This document shows positions 1 through 10,740 of a stretch of DNA of 64,000 bases, in pieces. Under the pieces are notes generated by a model, which saw only the letters and a list, made by a program, of their open reading frames with translations, ran no database searches and was not told the DNA's origin. This DNA is from Adiantum capillus-veneris (Eukaryota; Streptophyta; Polypodiopsida; Polypodiales; Pteridaceae): assembly GCA_014529385.2 (NCBI GenBank), contig CM043942.1:34455969-34519968 (forward strand), given 5' to 3'. How positions within the stretch are numbered: the first letter of the stretch is position 1; each line of letters starts with the position of its first letter. The position numbers and the translations under genes are program-made.

Positions 1-346
1 ATGGCATCACGAGGGTATGTTGAGAAACACAATGTGTTTCTCCATGAGCTTGATACTTCCTTTCCTTCATTGCATCATTGTGTGCCTTTTCTTTGTTTGG
101 AGGGAATTATCCCTTACCATACTCCAAGAACCATGGCATATCCTTGTAAACAGTGCTCTTGAAATTATGTGCAACCTCAATTGGGTTGAAAATGCAACCG
201 GCTTTTGTCTCATGAAGCATGTGTGTAGACCTCTTACACTTTTAATGTTGAAGTTGTACTTACACAACCATCTAACACAAAAAAGTACATTACAAGCATC
301 TCAAGAACTTGTTCAAACTTCACAAAACAATGCAATGTACACACCT
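1..346. other. Unassigned left edge
   Basis: I see no recognisable gene or repeat boundary here. Short open frames exist on both strands but show no motif and no upstream context. The stretch may belong to the same decayed element as the minus-strand fragments that follow. Confidence 0.3.
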
Positions 347-894
347 TCATAGACATCTTTTTCTTACTTTTGCCAATTCCTTGCTCACCTCAGCCGATGG
401 TCCTTTCTTCCTTAGTCCTAGATTGTAAGCAAAGGTATTACCACTATGTTTCTCTTTGGCATCCTCATATAAACCACCAAGGTTCAAACCATGTATTGCT
501 TTCAAATAAATACTCCTGACAGAGTTGTAGATATTTTTGGCCTCTCTTTCAATGGATGATATAAAACCTCGATCCACAACCACTCTTGAAAGACATCCGA
601 TTCTCCTGTTCCACTTACACATTGTATGCTTCACACAATCTCAAACTCCAATCAAATCTAAGAAGGATATAGGAGTAAGTTAAACGACCAGATTGAGGGA
701 TGTCCAAAATTTTCGCATTAGCAGGACCACTTGAAGCCATCACACAAAGAAAGTAGGTCTTTTTCGTCATAGGGAGGTTTGCACAAGCCAATCAGTACAA
801 TTGTTCTTTCTGAATCCACTTTGGTTGGTTGTTTCACTCGATTGTGTGCAGTGTCTAGCATGACCATATAAATATCCAAACTCCATGGCTGTAT
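347..894 (-). pseudogene. Decayed minus-strand coding fragments, unknown family
   Basis: Two protein-like pieces are visible on the minus strand. The lower one (347-634) is open for 95 codons. The upper one (about 735-894) includes the run LIGLCKPPYDEKDLLSLCDG and is followed by a frame change after which MASSGPANAKILDIPQSGR can be read. No catalytic motif is recognisable. Because a CACTA-like protein fragment lies on the same strand at 2320-2622, the simplest reading is one old, broken transposon-derived gene, but that link is inference. A decayed host gene is an alternative. Confidence 0.3.
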
Positions 895-1639
895 GTGAAC
901 ACTATTAACATATTATGCGCTACTAAAATTTCCAAAATCTGGATCAACAATGGCCAAATCATGTTTTTTCATTCTTCTAGAAGCCCGTCCATTTCAAAGA
1001 ATTCCTTTTTGTAACAAGCCTAGAAATCTAAGGAGAGCATAGTTTCCTTCTCGGCCATAATCTTTTCAGGGAAAGAGCATACTTATCCTACAAATGATTT
1101 TCCAATGCTACATCAATTTACGACTACATACAACATGGTTCATTTTGATATCTAGAGATAGTATGATGTAACCTATCGGATGCAAAAATTGCGACATGAG
1201 AGCAACACAAACATTGTACTATGCTTTCTTTACTCTTTTGTCAATATCATCCTGCATCCAACTATATACAACACACAAAAACTTATCCATGATAGCCTCT
1301 TTCAAAGCAAGTCACATTTCCCATACCATCTATAACATGTTTGTATAGGACATAGCCATATAACCTATGTCATTTAATCTACGTGGTTATGGAAAACAAA
1401 TGCGTTTAGACACATTGCATTCAAAGTTGCAAACGTATCAAGCAAGAAAGGAGATTACTTATTTATACACACAACTATGCTCAACATATTTGCCTCGTTC
1501 AAGGAGTCCATAGTCACAAGTTTCACTTGAACTTTGGGTTGCAAATTGATGTCTCTCTTGTAAGCAACACCTAAAATCAAAGGAACAAAAAAAACATAAA
1601 CAAGTTGAACACATATCTAAGATTATCCTCTCAATAATG
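895..1639. other. No recognisable feature
   Basis: AT-rich sequence between decayed coding fragments. All frames are closed by stops and no repeat boundary, terminal inverted repeat or RNA gene is visible. Confidence 0.3.
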
Positions 1640-2241
1640 ACTTACTTTCTTTTAGAACTCACATCGATGCGGCCACGATTTCCATCCCATGTGTACAACA
1701 TTCTACCGGTCTTTTATTTCTACCTCAAACTCCTCGTGGAGTCCTTGCCACAAGGGATGCCATGTCTACAAGATGTCATCTCGTTGACGTTGACAAAAGG
1801 ATGCCCTGGTGCATATGAATCATCCCTTTGGCTGAATATAATAGCCTTCAAACAAGAATGTATCGTCCAAGGGTTTCACTCATTTATTGCTCCTATGTAC
1901 CTTAAGGTTTTTAGATGTTTGAACAACATATATTGCAATGTAGCATCTTCATTTAGTGGGAATTCACCTGCAGTGTTTTCTCTAGTAAACATGTATGCCT
2001 CCATTTCCCTATCATCAATTTCCTCTTCGGAGTGCTCAACATCATCAAAAAATTTAAAAGAGGTCCCCTCCCGCACTTTTGACTTTTCTTTGTACCCTTT
2101 TTTGATGTAGTTTTTTAATGCTGCAATGGGTGTCAATGGAATAGTACTAAATGGCCTGATTTTGGAAAGTGAAACACTAGCAGATGGAGACTCATCTGGT
2201 TGTTCTTTTTGTGCTATCTTTGAAACTCGTTTGCAACACAT
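1640..2241 (-). pseudogene. Decayed minus-strand coding fragment, unknown family
   Basis: The upper half (1876-2241) is open for 121 codons and has the look of real coding sequence: a basic stretch (KNYIKKGYKEKSKVREG) followed by an acidic stretch (FDDVEHSEEEIDDREMEAY). Below it, shifted frames give VNVNEMTSCRHGIPCGKDS and then GRMLYTWDGNRGRIDVSSKR, so at least two frame changes separate the pieces. I do not recognise the family. It is collinear with the CACTA-like piece at 2320-2622 on the same strand and may be the downstream part of the same protein. Confidence 0.3.
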
Positions 2242-2319
2242 TCAACCCAATATTTTTAAGTAAATTGTTTGTATGCAATAGTAACCCAAATCTATATCCA
2301 TTAGTGATAGTGAGAAATA

Positions 2320-2622
2320 TCACCAGATCTCTTTAGGCCATGCAATGAGACTTTTCTCTGCCTTTTTGAGGGTCAATATTTCCTCATTCGTCATAGGGAC
2401 ATGAGGAAGTAGAGCATCCTTGCCATCATATACCTCTATTATAGCAATAGAGTAGCACTTAGATGGCAATTTTCTCCCATCAAAAGAATCCAAGTTTGAT
2501 TTCTTATAAATTTGGCCTTGGAAAACTGCTTTTGCATTGTTAATGAATTCAACATACACTCCAACATTAGATTTCTTCATAGGGGCCATCTTAGGACTCT
2601 TAACAAATTGTTGCACAAACAT
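2320..2622 (-). pseudogene. CACTA (En/Spm)-associated protein fragment
   Basis: A 100-codon minus-strand frame that ends LTLKKAEKSLIAWPKEIW. Plant CACTA-type transposons carry proteins with a similar conserved block, in which a Pro-rich 'P+ ... EE+TTL ... A ... +AWP' segment precedes a Trp-Pro motif; the match here is by recollection of that pattern, not by search. No transposase catalytic domain, no CACTA/TAGTG terminal repeat and no 3-bp target duplication were found, so only a fragment can be claimed. It reads in the same direction as the decayed pieces at 347-2241. Confidence 0.35.
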
Positions 2623-2789
2623 ATTATAGTCAGTATTTTATACATGATACATGTTTTTCCATCAATATACTTAGTTGCACTTTGGGCTGGCCCATCTTTG
2701 TTTAACTACACATTTTCCTTACACCCTCCCTTCCACTCATATACTCTCTAAATCCCTGTCTACCCCCTTCTCTATTCTATCTGTCTTCT

Positions 2790-3070
2790 TTTATGAGTCA
2801 TGAAACTTCCTCCTTCCCTCCTCTCTTTACCTATCTCTCACTCTCTCTATCACCCTCCTTCCCTATGTCTTCTCTCTCTCTCTCTATTCCTCTCCCTCTT
2901 TGTCTCCACCTATTTCTCTCGCTTTCAATCACCCTCTTCTCTCTTATCTACCTCTCTTAATCCATGCTTCCTAAGTCTATCACTATATCAGACTCAGTAT
3001 CATGTGGACATGGACAAAATATGGACCGAGAAGGGACAAGAAAGGTTTTATTTTAAGAAAATGTCGACAT

Positions 3071-3148
<78 letters not shown>

Positions 3149-3374
3149 ACTCTCTCTAACTCTCTCTCTCTCATGTGTTAATAAAAACAGAGAGATTTTC
3201 AATGCTCTCATTTATTTTATTTGTTGCTAAGAAAGATTTTGATGAACACTGTTCTATCCCGCCACCTAACACATGGGGGGGGCGGGGGGGCGGAGAGAGA
3301 GAGAGAGAGATCAGAGACTTGGTTTTTTTATAGTATTGTCAAACAATTGGAATAAAAAATCTATGTTACTCTCT

Positions 3375-3427
<53 letters not shown>

Positions 3428-3430
3428 AGA
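2790..3430. repeat. CT/GA microsatellite cluster
   Basis: Pyrimidine-rich sequence with two long (CT)n runs (about 3074-3147 and 3379-3426), a G-rich run near 3276-3292 followed by (GA)n, and shorter CT tracts from about 2800. Long open frames across it encode only Leu-Ser or Arg-Glu repeats and are artefacts of the dinucleotide repeat. Confidence 0.9.
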
Positions 3431-3443
3431 GAGGGAGGGAGGA

Positions 3444-4072
3444 TGTACGATTTGTCGTACATGTTGAAGGCTGGGAACTTGCTTGTGCACTGTGTGTGAG
3501 CCTCAAAAGGCTGCAAACACATAGCTAGAGAATCCTAGCAAGCTCAAAGAACAATGGTGTGTCACTCACCTCTCAATGCTACCGTCGTGAAGGATCATGT
3601 GCTGCAAAGAAGAAGGAGCTACCACCGATGCCTCGCTCGACCACCTCGCCATCGCCGATGTCACCAACGTATGCTCTCTCTCTCTCTATCTATCTATCTA
3701 TCATACACACACACACGTACAAGGAGAAGGAGACAGAGATGGAGAAAGAGCACTCTCTCTCTTTATCATACACACACACACACACATAGAAGGAGAAGGA
3801 GACAGAGATGGAGCAAGAGAACTTCCTAGCTTACACCTCACAGAATGAGGATTTTTAGGTTAAATGGACCTTTTATAAGAGTTTGGCCCATTCACACATG
3901 GGCATCCACAGTGGCCGATAGTTACACAACTGCTTTAAAAATAAGGTAAGTGGTGCGCCTCTCATTGGAAATCACCTACACACCTATTGGACCGACAAGC
4001 TCGGTCCCTGACTCTACCGAATAAATAATACGACGTCCGTCGTAGGTGATAGTGCGTACGTGAGGGTTAACA
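3444..4072 (-). repeat. 3' LTR, Gypsy family A
   Basis: In element orientation it starts TGTTAACC, directly after the purine-rich tract, and ends CGTACA, giving TG...CA ends; length 629 bp. It aligns with the 640-bp LTR at 46782-47421 and the 923-bp LTR at 48947-49869. It carries (CT)n and (AC)n microsatellites at about 3674-3790 in the same relative place as the other two copies, downstream of the TATA box, so probably in the transcribed part. Confidence 0.75.
3869..3881 (-). promoter_or_regulatory. LTR TATA box, family A
   Basis: On the minus strand the sequence reads CTTATAAAAGG. The motif is conserved in position and context in the family-A LTRs near 47220 and 49416, just upstream of the microsatellite-bearing leader, as expected for a retrotransposon U3/R promoter. 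Confidence 0.6.
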
Positions 4073-5439
4073 TGCCCCCCTTCCTGATGTAGATTCTGTC
4101 ATCAAAAGCTATTGAGATGAAGCTCGTTCGTCGAGGTGGAAGAGCATTTGAGATGAATGTCCTTAGCCTTCTTTTAGTCACTACAAAATCAAACAAAATT
4201 GGCACGATTAATGGAATCTCATATACAATTAAAAAAGCATATGCAGTTGAAGGCAAACAAATTGATTGGCAACAAAATATTAAACAATTTGTCAACAATA
4301 AATATTAAACTGTAATATAATCAAACGCATAAACAATTGTAAAGGTCAAAAACTAAACAAGCATGGGGTCGCTAATTTAACGATCGAAAGGCACTAGAGG
4401 TCAACTATTGATACCATGGGCAAGATTCTCAATTTTCTCTGATCAATTAAGTTGTTTAATCACGAGAGCCAAGTATTTCATGTCCGAGGGCTAACTAGAG
4501 GCTATACCTAGAAGACCTTGTAGTTAAGCTACGATAAAAGGAATTGATCATGAAATCATCGCCTGACTATTTTTCTTTTCTATGACCCCCCAAAGTCTTT
4601 TCACATTGATTCAATTTTGATGTGTGTGCTTATTTTATATGCCTTGGGTTTTTTGCTTTTCAAGGAAAAGCGCCCACACTGGGAACCTCTCGTGCTCTAG
4701 TACCATAGGCGATACATGTGAGTGAAATACCAAATCAAGTTGGGATTTCTCTTCCAGCTTAAGATTTTACATTAGGGCACTTTTGATTTTTTTGTTTGTT
4801 CGTTTTCATCCTTTTAATTTTGTAACTTTGGGGGGTCATATAGCACTATTACCCACCCCAGGCTCATCACACTAGTAAACTCCCTTTACAATACTTAAGT
4901 TAAAGGTCAATAGGGACTAAGCCCACTGGAAATCCCTAGTACATTGCACACAATGCTGCCTAAATTGGATTAAGAACCTAAAGTAACAATTGATTATTAG
5001 GAAGGCATTCTCCATGATATTAAGAGAAGATCTCTAACGTCTAACTTGGTCAAACTAGCTTAATCAGACTGCTTCATTCTGAAACCTAGACAAGGGATTA
5101 TGACAGAAAATTATATAGAATCTAATGTTTAGGCTAGGTAAAGTGTGGATTATTTTGCTACCAATCACAATTAAAGAAAAAAAACATGGATTGCAAAAAA
5201 TACAAGGGGCAATGCTAATGGACAAGAAACACCTGTTTGTGTTGATGATCACGCTTGATTCGAAGAGTGAATGAGAGAAAGACTCCATGAAGTTCAAAGT
5301 TGTAACATCCTGTACACACTAGAAAACACAAAGAACACCTCTAGAAGTAACATTAGTGAGAAGAGGCACCAACCCTTATTGAAAACAATCAAACAACATA
5401 AAGAACACTACCCTAATTATTTGCAGCCCCTCGAGAGAG
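4073..5439 (-). other. Polypurine tract and 3' untranslated region, family A
   Basis: In element orientation it ends in the purine tract AGGAAGGGGGGGCA immediately before the LTR. The preceding 1.3 kb is collinear with 47422-48793, with many substitutions and small indels, and has no intact coding frame. A short conserved reading near the tract (IYIRKGG at about 4080-4100) reflects the purine tract rather than a gene. Confidence 0.6.
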
Positions 5440-5865
5440 TCAAGGGAATAGGATATTGTAAAAATTGGGGGGGAACCCTAAGGCTAAACCCCTATCCTTG
5501 TCATCATAAAGAAAAAAGAAGTCATCATCCGTGAGACCATATGTGTCATCCGTGTAATCATGTAACTCTTTGTCATCATTAGAGGCACAAATGTTCACTA
5601 AGAACATCACTAGACGCCTATAGTCATCTTGGTCAAGAGGATAGTCTTGTGCAATCGAGGTGACGTCCTCTACTAATTATGGATCAATTGTGGTCAAGAT
5701 ATATGTCAACCATTCTAATTCCTCGAAATTCCCCTCACACGCTAGTGTATCTACCAAAGCGCATTCACATGCAAGCACCGCGTAAACTATGTGAAACACT
5801 TGTGCAAAGTAAAGTGGGTACCTCTCACCCAAGGTAGGAGTGGATGACTCTATCGTACTAGCCAT
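5440..5865 (-). pseudogene. Small acidic ORF of Gypsy family A
   Basis: A 142-codon minus-strand frame starting MASTIESSTPTLGERYPLY and ending YNILFP, interrupted by one in-frame TAA (5677-5679). The C-terminal half is acidic (DDKELHDYTDDTYGLTDDD). The last 51 codons are conserved in the second family-A copy (48794-48946), including ICASND, LHDYTD, GLTDD and the terminal YNILFP plus stop. Conservation of frame and stop across two diverged copies argues that it encodes a real protein. It lies near the 3' end of the element, upstream of the polypurine tract, where an extra ORF or the end of Pol would be. I do not recognise the domain. Confidence 0.5.
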
Positions 5866-5962
5866 ATATGTACACACAGATAGATGATGGTTAGAGTACA
5901 AATATTATAAGGGTCATGTCAAAAGGTCGTGTCCTTGTGCATAATGGGTTTTTATGATTTTG

Positions 5963-6139
5963 TGTTATGTATAGAACTCGTAGGTTTCCAGATTCTTGTT
6001 CGATGGCTCTTGATCTTTTACTTTTTTATTTTTTTCTTGTGAGTATAAGGCTGTATATATACATTCTCTAAGATTGGAGTTGAGAGATCAGGGAGGAAGG
6101 TTAAGAGGGGAGTGAGTGAATGATGATTGTCAGCAAACA
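5963..6139 (-). repeat. Putative 3' LTR of Gypsy-1
   Basis: In element orientation a purine tract (AAAGGAAGGGGGGAG, 6140-6155) is followed at once by TGTTTGCTGAC, the same arrangement as in family A and at 19218. A TATATATA box lies at about 6052-6060. The distal end is set at TGTTATG (5963) from TG...CA symmetry and is uncertain. No second LTR is present for comparison. Confidence 0.45.
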
Positions 6140-6309
6140 CTCCCCCCTTCCTTTGGTAGATCATACCTTTTGTAATGATGTCATCACTTTTTGAAACCAA
6201 TTGTTCCAAGTTGTTATGGGTGAAGGCTTTAACCAATAGTTTTTGACCGCCCTATGCATTTCATCTAGTTGCAAGGGTGGTAAGGTACTCTCCCATGATT
6301 TTATTTGCA

Positions 6310-7620
6310 AGTTGTTGTAGGTGATGAAATTACAATGGGAGGTGCAAACTCTTCCTTGTTTGTATGGATATGTACAATGGTAGGTGGAGGTTGTGCCGAA
6401 GCTTCTATTTCCGTATAGGAACTACATGAAGAGCAAGAAGCTTCATTTGACTTCCATGTTCCTGAGCTAGGTGGAAAAAATCATTCTTTCTTCGGTACCC
6501 AAACTAGCTCTGGAGCTGGTGTGTAGCATTCTGTGATTTTTTTATTTTTGCGATCGTCAATTTGTTTTGGAGCTACAGGATTGGGCGCACATGGGTCAGG
6601 TGATAGGTAAGAGCATAATTTACATTTTGGCACCCAGATATGACCAATTCCTTCATAGTAGCCTTGGTCTTCCAATAGTCTTTTAGAAATCCAATGTTTC
6701 TTTACATTTCTTGGGGGGAGTGGGACGTCTCTTACCAAGCTCCTATCTTTTAGCACTAGCTATGTTTGCTAAACAATATTTAGGGACCCACTTGTATGTT
6801 CTCTTTGTTATATTAGGATGGGTCTTCTGTGTCTCAAGCTTTATTTCAACTACAGCAGTTAAAGCTCTAGAGAGTTGGGCTATGGGAACATATGGTTCAA
6901 CCTCTTGGACATGCGATGTTTTGGGTTTTATTTCCTTAAGAGGCAATATATCAGGGACTATGGCTTGAGTGGTATGGCTAAGAGTTAATTTCTGCGTTGT
7001 GACACCCCCAGTCCCCCAATCTATAATGCATTTGGTGGCTATCATCCACGTACTTCCTAGGTTTATATTACCCTCCATAGTTCCAGCAAGCATGGACAAA
7101 AAGTCTTGAGCTACAACCCGTTGTCATAACTCACAGAAGTAGACCAAATTCCAAAAACCGTGGTTTTTTTATTCTCGACACCCTTGACTTAGATAACATT
7201 CTCAGATAGAGATGGCTTCCCTAACTGACACCACACCCCATATGATAGCAGATTACACTTAGCACCCGTGTCCAAAAAGCGTTATATAGCACTTTTCCAT
7301 AGGTTCTATTGAACTCAATAGGGTATTGGAGAGGTGTGTCAGAGTCTAACCAATCATCCTTTGTTTCAACTTGGAATGCATGTGTAACTCCTTGGTTGGC
7401 CTCTCGTTGGCGTCTTATATGTTGTTGTCGCTCCTTAGCCTCAGCTTGAGCTTGTATCTTCTTCAACTCGTCTTGTGCCTTGGCTGCCTTTTTTTTATGG
7501 ATGGCACGTAGCGCCTCTTGGCTTAAAGGATCATAGTATCTTTTAAATTTACTCCCATTGACGAATCTGATGGTTTCTACTCCATCAAGGGTTGCAATCC
7601 GAATGGTACCGTGGGGTCAT
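6310..7620 (-). pseudogene. Gypsy-1 Pol C-terminal extension with protease-like domain
   Basis: Coding sequence runs on from the integrase C-terminus (VNGSKFKRYYDPLS, about 7540) through a charged Ala/Lys/Gln linker into an aspartic-protease-like domain. The active-site motif is FLDTGAKCNLLS (Asp codon 7270-7272), and the downstream block is NLGSTWMIATKCIIDWG, matching the ILGRPW...A...DWG pattern near the end of plant Gypsy proteases. A tail follows with three WVPK motifs (about 6765, 6625 and 6485). Two frameshifts, both in runs of T, and stops TAA and TAG interrupt the protease; a stop at 6481 may truncate the tail, since similar coding continues to about 6315. An aspartic protease would process Gag-Pol; here it lies after, not before, RT and integrase. 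Confidence 0.6.
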
Positions 7621-8536
7621 TTCGCATACTCTATATGGTCCTTTTACCACATATTTCAACTTTTTCTTCTTGTTACGCACTCCATACATAAGGAATTTAT
7701 CACCAACATTGATATCTTTGTTCTTTAGATGATGGTCAAACCATTTCTACTTTCTATCTTTCTCTACAATTGCGTTTTGCACAGCCAATTGGCTTTCTTC
7801 ATCTAACCTCTGAAGGATATATAAGCGCTCAACTAAAGGGTTACCATCCCAACCTTCTTGTGAAGCTACACGTACACTAGGAATTACAAACTTGCATGGC
7901 ATAACTACTTCCTGGCCATATACAATCAATGGCCACTTTGTAAGAAGTACGATAAGCTCATAGAGCTGAATGTGCGATGAGCTTCCACCGTTTTGGTCAA
8001 GATAGAGATTAAGTTCTTGTTGGTACTCTCAGCTTGGCCATTTGCTTGTGGATAATAAGGTGTGGACTTATGGTGAGCTATCATGACGTTGGTAGTGAGT
8101 TCTTTTATCACTCCATTTATAAAATGAGTGCCATTGTCACTCACAATCTCAAAGGGACAACCAAATCTTGTAATAATGTTCTCAAAAAGAAACTTGGTAG
8201 TTGACCTTGCATCAACCTTATGCGTGGCCCTGTCTTCCGCCCACTTTGTCACATAATCAGTGGTGGTAATGATAATATATCAAGATTGAGTGCTACCAGA
8301 TGCTGGACTAATTGGGCCTACAAAGTCTAAACCCCATTTTTCAAATGGTTGAGTCACTTTAACGAGATGTAAGGGCATCTTATCCTTTCGTTGTGTGATC
8401 TTGTAATGTTGGAATTCATTACATCCTTTTGCAAAAAGTGGTGCATCCTTGAATAAGGTAGGCCACCAATAGCCTAATTGCAACACTTTTCTAGCGGTTG
8501 ATTCCCCTGAGAAATGTCCTCCAGCTATACCCATGT
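7621..8536 (-). pseudogene. Gypsy-1 integrase core and C-terminus
   Basis: In coding order: a zinc-binding region with GIAGGHFSG and a remnant of the Cys pair (GCNEFQHYK, the second Cys now Phe); WGLDFVGP with the first catalytic Asp (about 8335); VSDNGTHF with the second Asp (about 8135); YYPQANGQAESTNK with the catalytic Glu (about 8035); and the C-terminal GDKFLMYG...VVKGPYRV region near 7650-7720. Frameshifts separate the ORF pieces 8280-8536, 7926-8252 and 7747-7929. Integrase would insert the cDNA copy into the genome. The upstream neighbour in coding order continues beyond a solo LTR that splits the domain. Confidence 0.75.
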
Positions 8537-9233
8537 TGTTCGGAAATAAAACGTAGCTAAATAGATAATTGAGTAGATTACTTAATGAAGAGAGATAGAT
8601 TTTCTCACACGAGATTATAGAGTAGAGAGAGAGAGAGAGAGTACACACAATATACATGGTTCCCCCAATGTAGGCTACATCCACGAGAAAGCAGCCATTT
8701 AATGGCTTTAGTACTTCAAAACAAGAAGTAGTTTACAAAGGGATTATACCCTTTTGGAGCTCCCGCCTTGCTTCATCTCACCACCTCACACCCACCTTGT
8801 TGCATCAACTTCACACTTTGAAATGTGTGTAGAAATGGCCTCCTTTTATAGGCCAAAAGGGCTGCCCTCTCTCATGAGAGGCAGCCATGTGTAACCTCCC
8901 TTGTGTAGATAAGTCCAAATCGGACCCTCCAATCCGCCCATGTGTGGCCACCCTTGAGAAGACAAGTCTGCTTTTGAGGTCGGCCACCGGCCATTGACCA
9001 CCGGCCAACGGATCGGACCGGTCATTTTCCGACCACTTTCCAGCTGTCCGGTCATAATAATCCGGCTTAGGCTCGAGATTGGGCGTTCAAATTTTGGTTT
9101 CCGGCGAGTGATTTTATTTTCCGGTGAGTTATTTTTTTTCATGCACGATGTCTTCTCCTCATAATGGGGACCTTACAAATGTGTGTTTTTAACACATAAA
9201 ATTACAAGGGGTAAATCAGGCTCCATACTTAAC
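8537..9233 (-). mobile_element. Solo LTR of the Copia-1 family
   Basis: A 697-bp LTR of the same family as those of Copia-1 and Copia-2, in minus orientation, with the conserved TATA box (about 8843-8850), GGCCGG-rich U3 and a (GA)n tract at 8621-8642. It is flanked by a perfect 5-bp duplication CATGT (8532-8536 and 9234-9238). Removing LTR plus one CATGT rejoins the Gypsy-1 integrase in frame as EAHMGIAGGHF. No internal sequence remains, so it arose by recombination between two LTRs. Its last base, expected A, reads C. Confidence 0.9.
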
Positions 9234-10740
9234 CATGTGGGCTTCTTGCAGTCTGTATGAATACTCATCCTAACGGACACAACTTCTAAGAATATCATCC
9301 TTCCCTAGCCTATACACAGTTCCTGCAATGAGACAATAAGGTTCACATTCTTTTAACAATTTTTTAGCTATATCCTTACGAAGCTCTTTGTGTGGAAAAC
9401 CATTAACTAGAAATTTCACAACCTTCTCACTCCATTCAGGCATGGTCTCGACTAGAAATAAGGAAGTATCAGGCAATTCATCATTGACTCTAGTAGGGGA
9501 TTCACCATTGGGTATGCGAGGCAAATGATCCTCCATAACATATCTTTTACGAGGTTTCATCACAACGATAAAATCAAACTCAAGAAGAATTAAAAACCAT
9601 CATTTAATTATTCCCATGAAACAAGGTTTATTTACTAGATACAACACGGCTTGATGATCAACATAGAAAACAAACTTGTTGGCCAAAAGATAGTAGCGAA
9701 ATTTCTTCACTGTGTAAATCATAGCTAAACCTTCCCGCTCTTTAGTGGTGTAGTTTCTCTTGGCATCATTCAATTGAAGACTTGCAAAGCTAACGGGGTA
9801 GTCCAATTTACGTTCTCATGGTTGAGCTAGAACAGACCCACTAGAAAAGTTAGATGCATCAATATGCACATGGAAAATTACATTCGAATCGGGCATTCAT
9901 AGAATGGGGAGGGCTTTTCAAGGTCTTTTTCAATGACTCATAAGCATGGTCACACTCCGCGGTCCAGTGGAACTCAATAAGAAAGCTTGTACAAAGGACG
10001 AGCTATTTTGACAAAGTTTAAAATAAACCGTCGGTAATAACCAACATGGCCCATGAACCTTTGAAATCCTTTATAGTTTGTAGGTGGTGGCTATTCAGCA
10101 ATGGCTTTAATTTTTCTCTCATCTGTGGAAATCCCATTTTTGGACACTATATGCTCTAAAAATGAATCCATGTTTAACCCAAAATTGGCATTTGAAAGGG
10201 TTTAAGGAGATGCAATACAATCTGCACTTCTCAAACACTTTTCGTAAACATGATAGATGTTCTTTCCAAGAGGAATAAACACAAAGGTCATTTAAGAAAT
10301 ATTCGCAAAACTCCCTCAAATATTATCTAAAACAAGTGTTTATTGATCTTTGAAAGGTAGCAGAGGCATTGGTTAAGCCAAAAGCCATAACACGAAATGC
10401 GAACACTCCAAAGTCATTTATAAAAGAAGTTTTAGCTTGGTCCTCTAGGGAAATTGTGATTTGATTGTAGCCTGAGCACCCATCTAAAAATCTATAAGCT
10501 TCCTTCCCTGCAATCTTTCAAGCACATGTTCTGAATATGGCAAGGGGTCATGGTCCCTCGTAGTGGTGGCATTGACCTTCTTGAGATCCACACACACTCT
10601 GAGTTTCCCATTCTTTTTCGGCACAATAACTATTGGAGACACCCATTTTGAGTGCTCAATAGAGTATATGAATCCACATTTGACAAGCTTTTCAATCTCT
10701 TCTTGAACAATCTTTGCATACTTAGGATTCATTGGGTAGG
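9234..10740 (-). pseudogene. Gypsy-1 reverse transcriptase, RNase H and integrase N-terminus
   Basis: In coding order: reverse transcriptase start with VVPKKNGKLRVCVDLKKVN-type sequence (10484-10732, reads IVPKKNGKLRVCVDLKKVNA); the palm region EYFLNDLCVYS (about 10290), where the expected YxDD is FLND, a probable Asp-to-Asn loss; RNase H with YTTKEREGLAMIYTVKKFRYY and VDHQAVLYL (9600-9806); then the connector and integrase N-terminus DEYSYRLQEAHM ending at the solo LTR. Frames change several times and stops are frequent. The domain order and motifs are standard for Ty3/Gypsy, and the enzyme cannot be active as it stands. Confidence 0.7.

Larger units (their letters stand above)
3444..5962 (-). 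mobile_element. Gypsy family A, 3' part (LTR retrotransposon)
   Basis: The 3' end of a Ty3/Gypsy-like element in minus orientation: 3' LTR (3444-4072), polypurine tract, about 1.35 kb of 3' untranslated DNA and a small acidic ORF (5440-5865). The same sequence recurs, diverged, at 46782-48946, also on the minus strand, and its LTR recurs in plus orientation at 48947-49869. Homology with the second copy covers both the LTR and the interior, which fixes the structure. The 5' part is missing because the 3' LTR of Gypsy-1 begins at about 5963. The remainder of family A may have been displaced by that insertion. Confidence 0.7.

Noticed and set aside
1637-2110. 157-codon plus-strand frame
   Set aside because: It overlaps the better-looking minus-strand fragment with acidic and basic blocks; the plus-strand translation has no recognisable motif.
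2800-3174. Open frames with Leu-Ser or Arg-Glu runs across CT repeats, also at 22269-22666, 43223-43435, 46800-47275 and 49434-49851
   Set aside because: They are produced by dinucleotide repeats lacking stops; no independent coding signal, although some overlap genuine family-A LTR sequence.
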